A stretch of 64,000 nt of DNA, from assembly GCF_002865645.1 (NCBI RefSeq), contig NW_020194619.1:806001-870000 (forward strand). The letters are read 5' to 3'. Origin of the DNA: Hyaloscypha bicolor E. Its lineage: Eukaryota; Ascomycota; Leotiomycetes; Helotiales; Hyaloscyphaceae. Positions 27,736 through 40,367 of the stretch are shown here, piece by piece (within the stretch, counting starts at the first letter, position 1; each line of letters begins with the position of its first letter). The translations under genes and the position numbers were made by a program. Under the pieces are notes generated by a model. It was not told the DNA's origin. It ran no database searches and saw nothing but the letters and a program-made list of their open reading frames with translations.

Positions 27736-28603
27736 GATTTTGTATGGCGCTGGCAGATCACGCCACGACCTTCTAGTGTTAGGGCAGCCGCACTCCCGAG
27801 TGTACGATATTGGCAAAGCGCTTTCCCCATCCTGGGTATAATGTGGACGACGAGGAGACGAGAGGGAAGATCCATGGGGGCCCGTCTTGATACCGAATCT
27901 TGCTACTTGCGTTTTCCGAGTCTCCCTGTTTCTTTTCAATACCATTTCTTCTCGCGTGCATTGTCATCATTGGGGGTTCCGTGGCTCGTCAGAAGAGTGA
28001 GAGTTGGTCGATAGTTTGGAAAAGTGTAGATAATATTTGGGAGCTAGTTTAGGCTAGTTTGCCAATGCATTTCAATAATTACTCTAGTAGATATGCACAT
28101 ACGCTTGCCAAGTGGTGTGGTCTTTCCATGCATGCGTGTATTCAACCGTTCTTTTATTTTGTAGTCGCTGAGGGACATGAGAAACTATTTACCATTTCTA
28201 CAGAATCGCCTTTTCTCCTTCTAAGTTCTACCATGCAAGGGTATCATGATCATGCTATGCCCGCTGAATTGAACGAATGAATGCCCAACACTCCATCTTA
28301 ATATCACACCTGACTATGCACAGAAAATACAGGTTGAAATGGGAGGCTTTGGTTGACAACAAGGGGAGCCAGTGAAACGAGCAATGCAAGAAACATTGAG
28401 CAAAAAACATGTATAATAGGAATCAAGAAACCCAACATTAAGGAAATTCATCCACCTCATGACTCATGAACACATCACTAGCTCCAAGCCCGGGAAGAAA
28501 CGAACAGACGTGCCGACTGCATGCTAATACAAAAGCAAATTGCAAAATAAGGTACCGAACCAAGGCTCATGAACGAAAAGAAAGCAAGCAAAGAAAGGGA
28601 AAT
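27736..28603. other. Convergent intergenic region
   Basis: This 868-bp stretch separates the 3' ends of two convergent genes. It is likely to hold both 3' UTRs. The short ORFs here are not conserved-looking, and I recognise no RNA gene. Confidence 0.5.
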
Positions 28604-31600
28604 TTAGAACCACTTCGTTCGTCCACCGTCTTTTGTTCTTCCACCTTCTTTGATTTTAGTCAGAACCGTGACTGCATCAACGAGCAGGCCGCTCTTATTG
28701 CCCACACTTTCAAATTCAAGGCGCTGTCGAACTGCATCGATAACACCAGTAGTATCGCACTTGACAGCTGCTTTGCTGGTCAAAAGCTCTTCCGCGCTGA
28801 GGTTCAAAATATCATTGGCATATTTGACGGCTTTAAGATGGGAAGTGCCAGAACTCGTGGCTTCATCGATGTCCATTGCCCCGATTGCCGTGGAAGAATT
28901 GCTACGGGAAAGTGTGCCGTTGTTCGCGCCGCTGGAATTCTGGTATCGATGTCCAAAGGCCCAACAAATCAGCGCGGAAACGTACAAACTCCAGTAGTCT
29001 GATATGCAGTGCGGGGTGTTTGGGCGGTCATCAGGAGATGATGTCCAGGGCTGGGTCAACGATTCAGAGAGGATTCGGCAGGCGTGGCGTGTGGCCTGCG
29101 CAGCGGCAAGAGAAGTGGACCATATCTTGAGGCGAGATTGAGCAGCGTGGAAGGCCGATGGTGGCGTGATCTTCCAGGCAAAAACCCAAGTATCCCCTGC
29201 TATCGCTAGCAAGTCATGTAGAGGGGTGTGATATAAAGCAAGGTATGTGTGTGCCTGTGGAGAATTCGGGAAAAGTGTCATAAAATTGTCGATCGTAGGG
29301 TGCATCTGTGGAAGGAGGTCGTTTGGATAGGTCGGATCCTCGCGAGGGGGGAGACTCGAGGTGAACCAACAGATCAGGAGCGATTGGGTAAATGAGGACG
29401 TGCTGAAGATATCTTGAGTGGACAGGTCTTGCTCCACCAAGCGCAGCGGCTGAGTTTGGTGGTTTGGTCGCTGGACTAGCCACTCTGAGGCACTCCCGGC
29501 ATTCCAAACGTGGTCCTGGGCAGGCAGGCAAACTAGAAATCTCGATTCGTCGGTGGGGGTTTTGAATCGGGATTGCTGGTGGTACATGGCTTGGTGTACA
29601 TCGAACATGAAGCACGCACTTAGCAAGCGTCGCCTCGCCTCCTTCTCGAGCCATTGTGACCAATTGCTATTTTCATCAAGGTTCGGTTGGCCTTCTGCTT
29701 GCGCTTGTGCACCGAACCGATCGATTAATGCATTGGCTGAAGTTGCCTCGCTAGGGGTCTGAATCGTTTGGGTAGTGCCGTGGTCAAAATCATTCAAAAG
29801 CTGCCTCCTGTTAGCTTACACACTGATTCGGACAAGGTTGTCAGCGGCAACTGACTCTGGAATAAAGCTCTTCAAAATGTCTAGATAATCGAACAACAAC
29901 TTTTCGTCCTCTGAAACGGGTGTAAAATTCGGTCAGAAGTATTGCTTGCATGGTATGAGTGCTCCAGTTGAGACACTATCGGAAGGTCAGTCAGCCAGCT
30001 TCTCCCGCGTGATAAATCTGATAGAGGTGCTCGTTCCACCGCTGTTTGGCACAGGGATGAAGGGAAGACCTAGTTTCTCGGAAACAAATATGAAGCTGTG
30101 ATGGGGCCACTTTACCCATCTCCATGCCCGAAAAGGTCACATCGGACAGGCAGTGCAACGAGCGTGCATGAGGAGCACACTTACTAGTTCTATGCCTTTC
30201 CTGCAGGCTTCGTTGAATTCGGAACCCTGCGTTCGGGCTTCGAGGGAATCATGATATTGCGTGCCAATAGCTGCCATGGCTATTGTAAGTAGGTTATCTT
30301 GTGTGCGGTCGAATGTGGGGCGATGAATGATTGGAAAAAGTGGATGAAAATATTGCCAGTAGCTAGAAAGATAGAGATCGAATTGCGGTTGTGCTCCGTA
30401 CAAAGCCATCGTTGTAGTGTCAATGTTAAAGAACTCTAACAGTATTTCTTTCGGTCTTCTGGCCGCGCTTGCCAACCCCGAATCGGATATTCTTGAGGCA
30501 GATGCTGGAAAATGTTGAGCCAATGGCTTGATATACGTCGAGAGGGCTGGAGTACCCACTGATTCCATATAAATGCCGCCAAACGGGCCGCCGGGTACAT
30601 CCAGGAGCTGGCGCCCTCTGGATGGAGGTGTCATTCGGGGCGACATGTAGGGCGTGTCATATTGGTCCAGCATGGAGTCGAAAGGTGTCGCTCGTAGGTC
30701 CTGAGGCGTGACGCTGGCAGGAGTAGCCGACCAGAGCGCTGCTGTTACTGGCCAGTCTGAGATTGAAGCTGACCGACCCCGTTGAGTCCATTGAGGAAGA
30801 TTTCTCGGTCCGTCCGATTGAGTCGAGTAAGTGCTGTCAGACGCCGATGAACACCAGGGGGAGTTGTCTTGCGTGTAACTGAGACCTGGCGTATAGGTCT
30901 CTTCGGGGATTCTCAAAAGTGGCAACTGAGGCGTGGTAGGATAGCCTGTAAACTGAGCATTTCCTCCTTCATCATACACCTCGTTAAATTGGGACTGGGC
31001 CGCACGAGTATAGTTGTTTTGATTAGCCATTTGGTCATAGTTTCCAGATGGCCTGGACCCTGAGCCTGGTGACGTTGGCTGATAGGCATTTGTTTCGGGT
31101 AATTGAGCTTGGCTTGCAGATCTTTTGTTTGAGGATCCCGGTCCTGGAGAGAAGTTTACTGCCTGGAAACTTGTTGTGATGGTGCTGAACGATGAGGCAG
31201 TCATTGAACTCTCACCACTCCCACTCGTTCTGGGAGTCAAGGAGTCGGTTGGTGAGGTCTGGTTCGCAGCTCTACCCGCCTGGGACGGTGTTTCTACCTT
31301 GAGAGAGGGAGTCCGGCTCTCGGATGCGCTTGATGATGCTCTGCTGCGGGGATCCCCTGATTTGTAGGCTTTCTCGCCTTGGGTCTCACTACATTTGATC
31401 AGCGTTCGGGCCAAGTTTTTCGAGTGGAGCTGAAGATAAAGACAGCGCCAGGCTAGATCATGGTTTGCTGTGCAGATTCAGGTCTTTTGAAGACTAGAAA
31501 TTGTAGCACTTTAGAATATCAAGTGAAATTGGGCACGGTACGCACGAATTACTGGGGACACGCTAGAGAGACTTACTGGCGATGCAAGTGTCGAGCTAAG

Positions 31601-32287
31601 AGATCTGGCCGGTGGAAAGCTCTCTCGCAATCCTCGAATGTACATGGGTAGGCAGGTTTCTGGTGACTGAGTTGGTGACGCCTGATCTTATGTCAGCACA
31701 ATATAACTGTAAACTCGCAGGGACCATTTACCTTAAATGCTCTGCTCTCGTGAAGGTCTGTAACTTGATTAGCACATACAGGTCGAACAGAGATGGGAGC
31801 GCACCTTGACTGGGCGGCATAGCTCGCACGTGTGAACGGGTACACCCTTCTTTGCTCTGCTAATGCGCCCTGTCACAGGCGTGTACTTCACAGGCATATC
31901 TGCTGCTGGCTCAGATCCTCTTGATGATTGTGGAGGACTCCCCGACATGCTGGCTTGATTGGAGCCTCCTGGCTGATACCCTGAGAAGTCCATACCTTCC
32001 CCGGTGGTGCTACTACGCCGGCGAGAGATGTTTTGGCGTGCGGCTGTGGGCTGAGCAGCGGGCTTCGAGACTCGGTTTGATCTGCGCCGCCTGAGAGGGG
32101 TCTTGCCCTTGAAGCTGTTGTTCTTGTCGTCGTCGTCGTCGTCGTCGATGGGCGGCGATGACGTCTCAGATGATGGTACGATGGCAGCACGGGAGGCTTG
32201 TTGCTGGGCGGCTTCCTTCGACCTTCTATAGGCCTGGGACTCGAACGGCTCCACGTCGACATCCATGATATCTTTGAGGCTCGACAT
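28604..32287 (-). CDS. C2H2 zinc finger transcription factor with fungal-specific TF domain
   Basis: I resolve six exons (32,287-31,805; 31,757-31,732; 31,681-31,577; 31,388-30,185; 29,975-29,856; 29,800-28,604) in continuous frame, giving 1,044 residues. Two tandem C2H2 fingers span three exons. Finger 1 has Cys154, Cys157, His172 and His176 (CELC, then FTRAEHLRRHQLSH). Finger 2 has Cys183, Cys188, His201 and His205. Exon 2 is a 26-bp micro-exon inside finger 1. A basic RRRRSNR stretch and an Asp-7 run (encoded by a trinucleotide repeat at 32,127-32,149) precede the fingers. A Ser/Pro-rich linker leads to the PF04082-type domain from about residue 540 (FHPLFPIIHRPTF; later TRFRGRKVVVRLSR). 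This combination is found in the ADR1/RSF2-like regulators of fungi. Target genes are unknown. Intron borders around exons 5 and 6 are inferred from frame and branch sites. Confidence 0.85.
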
Positions 32288-35200
32288 GATTGATGATGCT
32301 TGAATTGGAAACGAGATCTGAGAAATCCTTACAGCCTTGCACAGCCTGGCTGGAATAGAATAGATCTGCCAGGGGCCAAAATCTCAGCGCAGGAACGGCT
32401 CTTTTGTTGACAAGGCCGAGGCTTAGAAAGGGTGTCTGCGTCTGGAATAGACGCGACGGCTCAAGGCTAGGGCGTAGCTTTTTTTACTGCTGATGAGAGA
32501 GAGAGGGAGCTTCACCTCTCGCAGTCTCGAAGCGTTGGGTATGGGTACACAACCAAGACAGAGCCTACCGCGGGGGGGCATTGCTGAGCATGGCGATTAT
32601 GTTTAGAATGGAGAAGGAGAATTGAATGGATGAAGTGAGGAAGACGGGTGGAGGTGGAGGTGTGAAAGGCTCGGTCCGGCGACTGCACCGCACTGCACTG
32701 CACAGCTCCCCTCTTCCCTTGTCGCGCGATCCTTGGGGGGGGGGGGGGGGGGCAGCCCCTGGCAGCCACCAAACATGGGACGCTCTGGCGTCCCGGGCGG
32801 CCATCATCCACCCATCCAGACATCCAAGCCAGTCCGGAAGAGGGTCGAGGACATCAACGGAGGCCAGAAATAGCCAATTGGTGGGCGCGTCGTCGAGTTA
32901 AGCGCCCGTTAGTGCGGCAGCAAACGCAGCCGGCGGATGGACGACGTTCGAGGCTGGGGAGGAGGAGAGCGGCGGCAGGGAGGAGGCGAGAGGCTTCCCG
33001 GCCTCCTTGAGGTTTCTTCCAGATTAAGCATCGTGGAGGGGGTTGGCGATGGGAGCTACTGCACGAGCAGGGACGGGGGGGCAGCGTTCTGTTGTGGCAT
33101 CAGAGCTTCACGTCGCGACAGGGGCAAGCAAGCGCAGATGATCGATGCCAAGCGGAGTTGAGCGGCCAGCTGGATGGAGGAGCACTACTCCCCAAGAATA
33201 CTTCGCACTCCTGGATCGAGCTGCCTCGAGGTATGGATGCACAATAATAGCCGTCGGGAGAGATCAGCCATAGACCAGAGCACCGGACTCGGCGCAAAGT
33301 GCAGCAGCCCAGCAGCAGCCCAGCAGCAGCCCAGCAGCGCGGTTGGCAGCTCCCAGGACCAGGAGCAATCTGCTGGGTCGCCTGGGTTAATCATACAGCT
33401 GCATGTCCAGTCCAGGCGCCAAGGGGCACACAGCATCTGTCAGACGCAGCGCCTCGCCTGTCCAGCTCTATATTTAAACTACTTGCAGACGCTTGCAGAC
33501 GCGTGCGCCTCTATCCATGCCTGGACGACGCGCTTTTCCACGACACTACCGCCCCGCCGTCGCTCACGGACAGTGCGGGCAGGTGAACATTTGCGCCGGC
33601 GCCAGATCTATGTGTGGTAAACAGTAGAGCATTGACGTGGCGTGGTTAGAGTGTGGAAAACAGGGAGGAAGTTGGCGAGAGTACGGAATAGAAGCAGTTC
33701 AGGAGATGACGACTCGCTCTTCAATGCAGACTACTGCATGCTCCGTCAAGTTGGAAATTCCACGGATCTTGTGCAGAGTTTCTGAATCTGGAGGGTTGCG
33801 GAGATCCTCAAATAGGCACAGGGAGCGGTTCTTTTCCCCAGCCCCCATTCCCCAGACCCAAACAGAAAGCCCCTGCATTTCCAGCACTTGACGTTGCAAC
33901 GCCGTTGGCGCGATACAACCCGAGATCTCTCTGCTCTCTCTCTCCCTCTGCCGGGCCCATATCTTCATCTCCTCTCAAGAGACCTCAGTGGTAGGCACCC
34001 CAGCAGAATCATATCTTTTGTTCAAGCCAAGATCGGTCAATGATCTGCGCAGAAGATTGCGCAGGGGAACCGTCGTTTGCGTTTCTGATTGGCGAATGGT
34101 ACGATGGCAAGTACACGGACTACACAGAGGAAGTGCTTGTCCCTATCTTGTGCATGCCGCCTGTCTGCCTGTCTGTCTGGATGTCTGTCTGTCTCTAAGG
34201 AAATAACAACCGTCCGATTTCTTTGCCCAATTTCAAAGGCGTGCTGGCTTCAAGCATTACTGGTCCATGTCACCGTTCCTTACGTTCGCAGGGAGCCAAG
34301 AGCCAGCCGATTTTGGCTTCCTTTCGTTGTCGAAAGTGCCAAAATTTGACCTTCGATCTGTCCGTTCCGTAACTCCGTTCATCAGCCTCTGATATTGTTG
34401 TTATCCTCTCCTACTCCTCTACTGTTTGCTTCGAAACAGAGTTCGAAAGGCTGAGCTCTGATGCGACGCTGACTGGAAAAGCATTCCAATCTGCGGGGCA
34501 TCCAAAAGTTTTCTTGCCTGCACGGAAACCCCGTTGTTTTGCATACCCCCATGGAAACGTCTTTCCCGTCCAAACATCTGCGACTGTTTCTCACGCTGCC
34601 CTCCCTACCCTCCCTGCCCGCTTTGATCTCGTCAACTAACTTCCACTCGAGCACAGCTGCGGCCCAGCATTGGATTCTGAGACGGGGAGAGAACCCGTCT
34701 GCAGGGACCTGTATTGTTCCTGATCGCAGCGTCGTGAAGCACAGAGAGGGGAGGGTTGGGTTGGGTTGTTGGATGTGGCGTTCGTGGCTGGTGCCCACCC
34801 GCTGCGCCCGTGTCTCAAAATAGAGCCCGCTTGCGCTCCTGCGTGTATGCAACTTGCCTCCAATCCAGTCACTGTCGGAATGAATGCAGATACTTCCGTG
34901 ATTGACTCGAAATAGAAGATAAAAAGCTTCTAGAAACCTTTTTGGGGGTCTCCCATCGTGTGCAGCACTGCAGGGCAGGTTTTGGGATTCAACAGCCCTG
35001 GTGGAGTATTTTGAGGTTCGAGTTGCACTATTGTTTATGCACTGGCGATCTCTCGGGTTTACTGCACGTCAGAATTCATCCCCATTTGTGCAGGCTGTCG
35101 TCGTTGTGCAGGTGTATCAAGCAAGAATAGAAATCTTTCTGATCTCACATCCAGGAATTGTCACTTGCTGACGTGGGCCTCCAAATGACTGCTTTCTTCA

Positions 35201-36005
35201 AGTTTCTCTCGTGCTTCTCAACCGAGTGTCGGTGCCAAAGATATCAATGTCCTCCTAAGAATATCGATTTGACCTGACCGAAGAGATCACTTCCAAGGTT
35301 ATTTGTAGATGGGCCGCAACTTGGCACTGGTTCAAGTTTTGGCGCCATTGCCTTTGCAAGACGCAAATAGTACCGCCACGGCGACAACGTCTCCTCCATG
35401 CCCATTATTACTGAAATTTCTTCCTCATTGCACTGAAACGTGTAGGTACTATTGTTCTCAATCCTCGCAAGAGGCGAGAGGTACATGACTTGAGAGAGAC
35501 TGAGCGCGTGCCGCAGCATAGCCAGAACCTGACCACCAACGGTACGTACTATATGAAGACTCTCGGCGTCTTATCGAGAACTCCTTAGAAGGCTGCTAGA
35601 GTAGTCCCGCGTGGGAGTATTAGCAGGAAAATCGGCGTCCACTCTAGTCCCGAGGCCACGGTACTCTTCGAGGTAAGGTGGAGAGGGACCTGGAGACCTG
35701 GCTGGTACTTAGTAGTAGGTACTTTCGTACCTTCCCGCATTCCCCGCGCGTGAATTCGCCTAATAAAGCGGGTAGGTGGGGTTGCGAGTTAAGAGACATC
35801 CACCCTCGGCTGGGCACTTCATCTTCAAATGCTCATCAGCTCCGGAACTTGGCTCTCACGAACGACGCGAGCCCGCAACCTTCTCAGAGTCCTGTCCTTT
35901 CGGAGTCCCCCCGGCCAATTGTATTCAGAGACACCGGCAGCCGCGATTTCATTCTCGTGTCCAGTTCGAACGATTCTGCCTGGTCCCATTCGCTCACATC
36001 GGAAG
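32288..36005. other. Long intergenic region between divergent genes
   Basis: This 3.7-kb stretch probably holds the 5' UTRs and promoters of the transcription factor (left) and DUG1 (right). I find no gene. It contains an 18-base G run (32,735-32,752), a CAGCAGCC array at about 33,301-33,338 and a CTGT-type microsatellite at about 34,157-34,195. Short ORFs on both strands overlap one another and match nothing I recognise. An unannotated non-coding RNA or a long 5' UTR cannot be excluded. Confidence 0.5.
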
Positions 36006-37491
36006 ATGGCTCCTCAACTAGATGGCTACTTCAAGCAAGTGGATTCTCTCTCCGACCATTTTATCGAGCGGCTTCGAAAAGCGGTAGCAATTCCGTCCAT
36101 CTCTGCTGATGAAGAACGACGACCTGATGTTGTCCGCATGGGAGAATTCCTCGCGGCTGAGCTCTCAGCTCTAGGTGCAGGGGTCCAGCAGCGACCGCTG
36201 GGAAAGCAGCCTGGGAAAGAACACCTCGAACTCCCCCCTGTCGTCATTGCTCGCTATGGAAATGATAGGAAGAAGCGCACCATTTTGGTATACGGCCACT
36301 ACGATGTACAGCCGGCTGGGAAAGAGGACGGCTGGGCCACCGAGCCTTTCGAACTTACGATTGACGACAAAGGACGAATGTTCGGCAGAGGCAGTACAGA
36401 CGACAAGGGGCCTGTCTTGGGTTGGTTGAATGCAATTGAGGCACATCAGAAGGCTGGCGTCGACTTTCCGGTCAACTTGCTCATGTGCTTCGAGGGCATG
36501 GAGGAATATGGATCAGAGGGCTTGGACGACTTCATAAACGCAGAGGCGAAGAAGTTCTTTGCCGACGCAGACGCCGTATGCATATCTGACAATTATTGGC
36601 TTGGAACGGAGAAGCCTTGCCTGACATACGGGCTTCGCGGTTGCAGTTACTACTCAGTGGAGATTTCAGGACCTGGCCAGGACCTTCACAGTGGTGTTTT
36701 CGGCGGTACAGCTCAAGAACCTATGACGGACCTGATGCGTATCCTGGCAAGTCTGGTTGACACAGACGGCAAAATTCAAATCCCAGGTCTGGCTGAACTT
36801 GTCGCTCCCCTGACGGAGGAAGAGAAGTCATTGTACGGCAACATTGCCTTCACAATGGACAATCTCTACGAATCTCTTGGTAGTCAGACCTCCATCCACC
36901 CGGACAAAGAGCGCACTCTGATGGCCAGATGGAGATATCCCTCCCTCTCAGTACATGGCGTCGAGGGAGCCTTTTCGCAACCCGGTGCTAAGACCGTCAT
37001 CCCAGCCAAGGTCATCGGAAAGTTCTCAATCCGTACAGTACCAAACATGGAATCTGAGGATGTCGACCGTCTTGTATTCAAGTACATTGACGAGCAGTTC
37101 AAAAAGCTCGGGAGTAAGAACACTTGCAAGTGCACTTTGCAGAACGCTGGCAAATGGTGGGTTGCAAGTCCCAAGCACTGGAACTTCACAGCAGCGAGCA
37201 AGGCAGTAGAGAAGGTGTGGGGCGTGAAGCCTGATTTAACCAGGGAAGGTGGCAGGTCAGTTTTGCTTCACTACTCAGCACGTCAAACTTACTAATTGTT
37301 GTGACAGTATTCCGGTGACTCTAACATTTGAGCAAGCGACAGGAAAGAATGTACTTCTTCTTCCCATGGGCAGCTCGACAGACGCGGCGCATTCGATCAA
37401 TGAAAAGCTTGACAAAAAGAACTACATTGAGGGGATTAAGTTACTAGGAGCTTACTTGCACTATGTTGCGGAGGAGCCAATGGTTAACTGA
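36006..37491 (+). CDS. DUG1: Cys-Gly metallodipeptidase (M20 family)
   Basis: Exons 36,006-37,255 and 37,308-37,491 flank a 52-bp intron (GTCAGT...GTGACAG) and encode 477 residues, the usual size for this family. The protein is a cytosolic di-zinc/manganese dipeptidase. In yeast it cleaves Cys-Gly and works with Dug2/Dug3 in glutathione breakdown. M20 signatures are complete: GHYDVQPAG (His98), [10 protein letters not shown] (Asp132), [11 protein letters not shown] (Glu166/Glu167), ISDNYW (Asp195), LHSGVFGG (His228), and GSSTDAAHS (His445) in exon 2. Splicing rebuilds [11 protein letters not shown] exactly. The upstream in-frame ATG at 35,829 is rejected because residues added by it resemble nothing, whereas [15 protein letters not shown] at 36,006 fits the family N-terminus. 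The gene ends 158 bp from the convergent UBP14 stop codon. Confidence 0.95.
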
Positions 37492-37649
37492 GAGTAGCTC
37501 ATTAATCATCCCGATGAGCCATTTTGTGTATGCAACGCATTGTAGCAGATCATTGCTCCGCTCCACTTTTGGTCTTCAAAGTCTATCTATGGATGGTGCT
37601 CTGGACGCCAACAACCCCCGGATTGTAATTTTCTACGCCCTCCGCCAAA

Positions 37650-40367
37650 TTACGTCCGCTTGAAAAAGTAGACATAAGCGAATTTCTTCATTTCCTCAAC
37701 GTCTAATGCCTTGACAACCTTCTCGTCATTGTAAAGAACCCATGCTGGAGCATCCTCCCCAGAGACTGATTTTCTAATGAATGCAACATAGTGTCTGGCA
37801 ATGTTTTAGCTGGAGAACAAAAGCAGTAAACAAGTTGTATAGCATACCCAGCGTGAATGCTCGCGCCTTTGTGGCAGATGATAGATTGGAGCTGGAAGCT
37901 TGCCGGCAGCTCACGGTTTCCTGGAACTTCCTTGACAGCACCTGTGACAGGGCCTGCAGATTCTTCTTCTTCAAATTCTCCTTGATCGTCAGGATGGCTG
38001 AAAAGCCATTCGACGGCACGTTCCACGTCCCCACCAGTCTCCTTCAGGGCCTTGCGGGCCTGTGGTGGGCCGAATCCCATGGCACCAAGCATCTCGATCT
38101 TCTCTGGATCAGCTGTGCTTGTCGAAACTTGACCACCAAAATCGAGGGGTGCATCGATATCGGGATCTTCCATGTGCGCAAAAAGCCATTCCATTGCTGT
38201 GTTTGCATCCGCATTTCCAGTGGCGTGGAGAGCTTTCTCGCAACGGTTTCGCGGAAATCCCATCCCTTCGAGCTGTTGCGCAACTTCTTCGTTGGCCAAA
38301 AATGACGTTTTGCTCTCCACAGCGTCCTCGGGTAGAAGTTCTTCGGATGGCTGATAACCTGGCGACTTATATGCATCAAGAAGAAAAGGTTCGTCACCAA
38401 CAACGACGGGAACATTGACCTTAGTAGGTACCCAATTGACAATCACAAAGCGCCGAGCGTTCACCACTAGCACGTCCGGGAAGGTTTGGAAAAGAGATCG
38501 CTTCGAGAACCCATCCTTACTGCCACAAGCCGAACACGTTAGTTCCACGATTTCCTGGGAAGTAAAGCTGTCCAGGCACTCTTTCAAGGTCACTGCTTCG
38601 TACTCATCAACCTTGGGGGTGGCACCAGCCTCTTCAGCTTCAGTTGCTGGCTGAGTGATCTTTCTGAGCGGGACTGGAATGGAAATGTTATCCTGTTCAT
38701 CACTCCGATATCGAACCCGCTTGCAACTAAGACATTGCAAACGCTGCTCCATGACGAAACGGAAAGAACGGACTGGGTCCTGGAGAGGAGCCTTATGTTG
38801 AGAGCGGGTAATCAGTTTGAAAACATGGAGGAGAAGCTCAAAGGCATCTTGCTGCCGCATTGTCGAAAACTCTTCATGCCCTTTTCCGATCAGTACCTTG
38901 AGCATTGCTGGGGCAAGTCCTCTCTGGTAGGCAACCTCGGGCGAGTTTTCGGGGAAGCGAACGTCTGGGTCTGGATGAGAGTACCGGCCTGAAAGTAAGC
39001 CATCGCCCAGTTTGCGCAACTGGGTCTCTAGGTCCTGAGCAGGATCTTCAATGACGGGTAGTTCGGCCTGGGGGAGGTAATATCGGTCCTTGAACTGAGA
39101 CAAATCGAATAGACACTGCAAGCTACTGGCCAAATAGCAGCTGTTCCCCAGGTTCTTGAGACCAGTGAAACCCCCTCCAAACAGCTTTTGAAGTTCATGG
39201 CCGTCTTCGTCAGTCATGGAGAACTCATATCGCATGTTCTCGTCCACCTGCATCTCGGTCAAGCTTTTCTCCGTCTTCTGGCGTTCCGCGAGGATGATTC
39301 CCCAGTGAGCCAGATGTTTGCCAAGATCATTGTCTATGCGTTCTTCATCACACGTATAGCAATAGACATCTGCCGTCCCCTCGGGCGTGATGGATCCCAG
39401 CTTGACAGCGACGGCGTGCCCGGTGGTGTTCTTGTGTTCCAGCCCATGGGAATGTCCGCGAAGCCCTCCGAACTGAGCACGGCCACAGCCAAGGTTACCA
39501 CATTGCAGACATAGCCAAAGGTTTTCCTGCAAGTCACAAAGAGAACAGTGTCCAAGGTCCTGCGACTGGATCTGCCTTGGAGCTTCTTGCTGAAGAGTGA
39601 GAATGTGTTCACAAGAGGTGTAGACTTGCTCCCACGCCTTTACTTCCTCTTGCCTAGAGAACGTGTTTGCTTTCATCACTCCCTCTACTGCCGCGCCCAG
39701 CTTGCCCGTTAATTTGTCCACATTGTCAAGGTTGCATTCGTAGCATCTGACAGTTGTCTCGTAGTTGTATCTGTCCGCCTCCGTCTCCGCCGAGATTGCG
39801 ATCTTTGTCATCTTCTGAGGTGGTTCATCGCGTACAACTACTCGGCGAGTTCGTCGGATATTCAAGACTAGGGGGTGGTTCTTGAGGGCGTAGTGGAGGT
39901 GAGAGTGCTTCCTGTCACCAGTACAACCGCCGTTGAAGCAGTAAAGGCAGACATCCAAACCGGCAGAATCATCCTATGGGCCTGAGTCAGCGTCTGCATC
40001 TTAGTTTTCCGAGTAAGCGATCACGAAACGGAAGTATTGAGATGGCACAGCAGTGTATGGGACCTACTATCGAGTCGAAGCACTGCGTGCAATCCTCTCT
40101 GTACACTGAGTGTGTCGGGCCAGGTGGATGCAGCTCTGTAAATCTTGTCAGCATTGGATACGAAAATAAGATACTTGGTCATGGCGGGGAATTTTTGCAC
40201 AGCTGTTGGATCTACCAGGCTTTGGCTCTTGACATAGGTCGTTTGCCAGCAGGAGGGGCAGCCTGGTACTGGTTGGTCTGACACTTGTGCTCTTTATAGA
40301 AGATGTGCGGGGAAGATAAACTGGTAATTGAAGACTTACCAGCTGCGTTCACATGCTTGCAAGCCAT
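37650..40367 (-). CDS. UBP14: Ubiquitin carboxyl-terminal hydrolase 14 (isopeptidase T / USP5 type)
   Basis: Four exons (40,367-40,340; 40,135-40,068; 39,973-37,848; 37,794-37,650) encode 788 residues, close to yeast Ubp14. The enzyme disassembles free unanchored ubiquitin chains and so maintains proteasome flux. The domains appear in order. There is an N-terminal variant zinc finger (DCTQCFDS, CLYCFNGGC). A UBP-type zinc finger follows around Cys175-Cys190 (HCSLCD, LWLCLQCGNLGCGR), which binds the ubiquitin C-terminus. The Cys box GLKNLGNSCYLASSLQCLF carries nucleophile Cys311. Two UBA domains follow (GMGFPRNRCEKAL; AMGFGPPQARKAL). The His box HKGASIHAGHYVAF carries His742 and is rebuilt across the last 53-bp intron. 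The first two exons supply MACKHV and SVYREDCTQC. The gene is divergent from ISU1, with 303 bp between start codons. Confidence 0.95.

Noticed and set aside
28466..29762. ORFs opposite the last exon of the transcription factor, and the 149-codon ORF in another frame
   Set aside because: They overlap a well-supported coding exon and lack any recognisable motif.
35244..35519. 91-codon minus-strand ORF in the long intergenic region
   Set aside because: No recognisable domain and no supporting neighbouring exon was found, so it is left unannotated.
35829..36005. Upstream in-frame ATG extending DUG1 by 59 residues
   Set aside because: The extension has promoter-like composition and does not resemble the family; MAPQLDGYF at 36,006 matches the expected N-terminus.
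38044..39514. Plus-strand ORFs inside UBP14
   Set aside because: They are shadows of the UBP14 coding strand, which has complete domain evidence.
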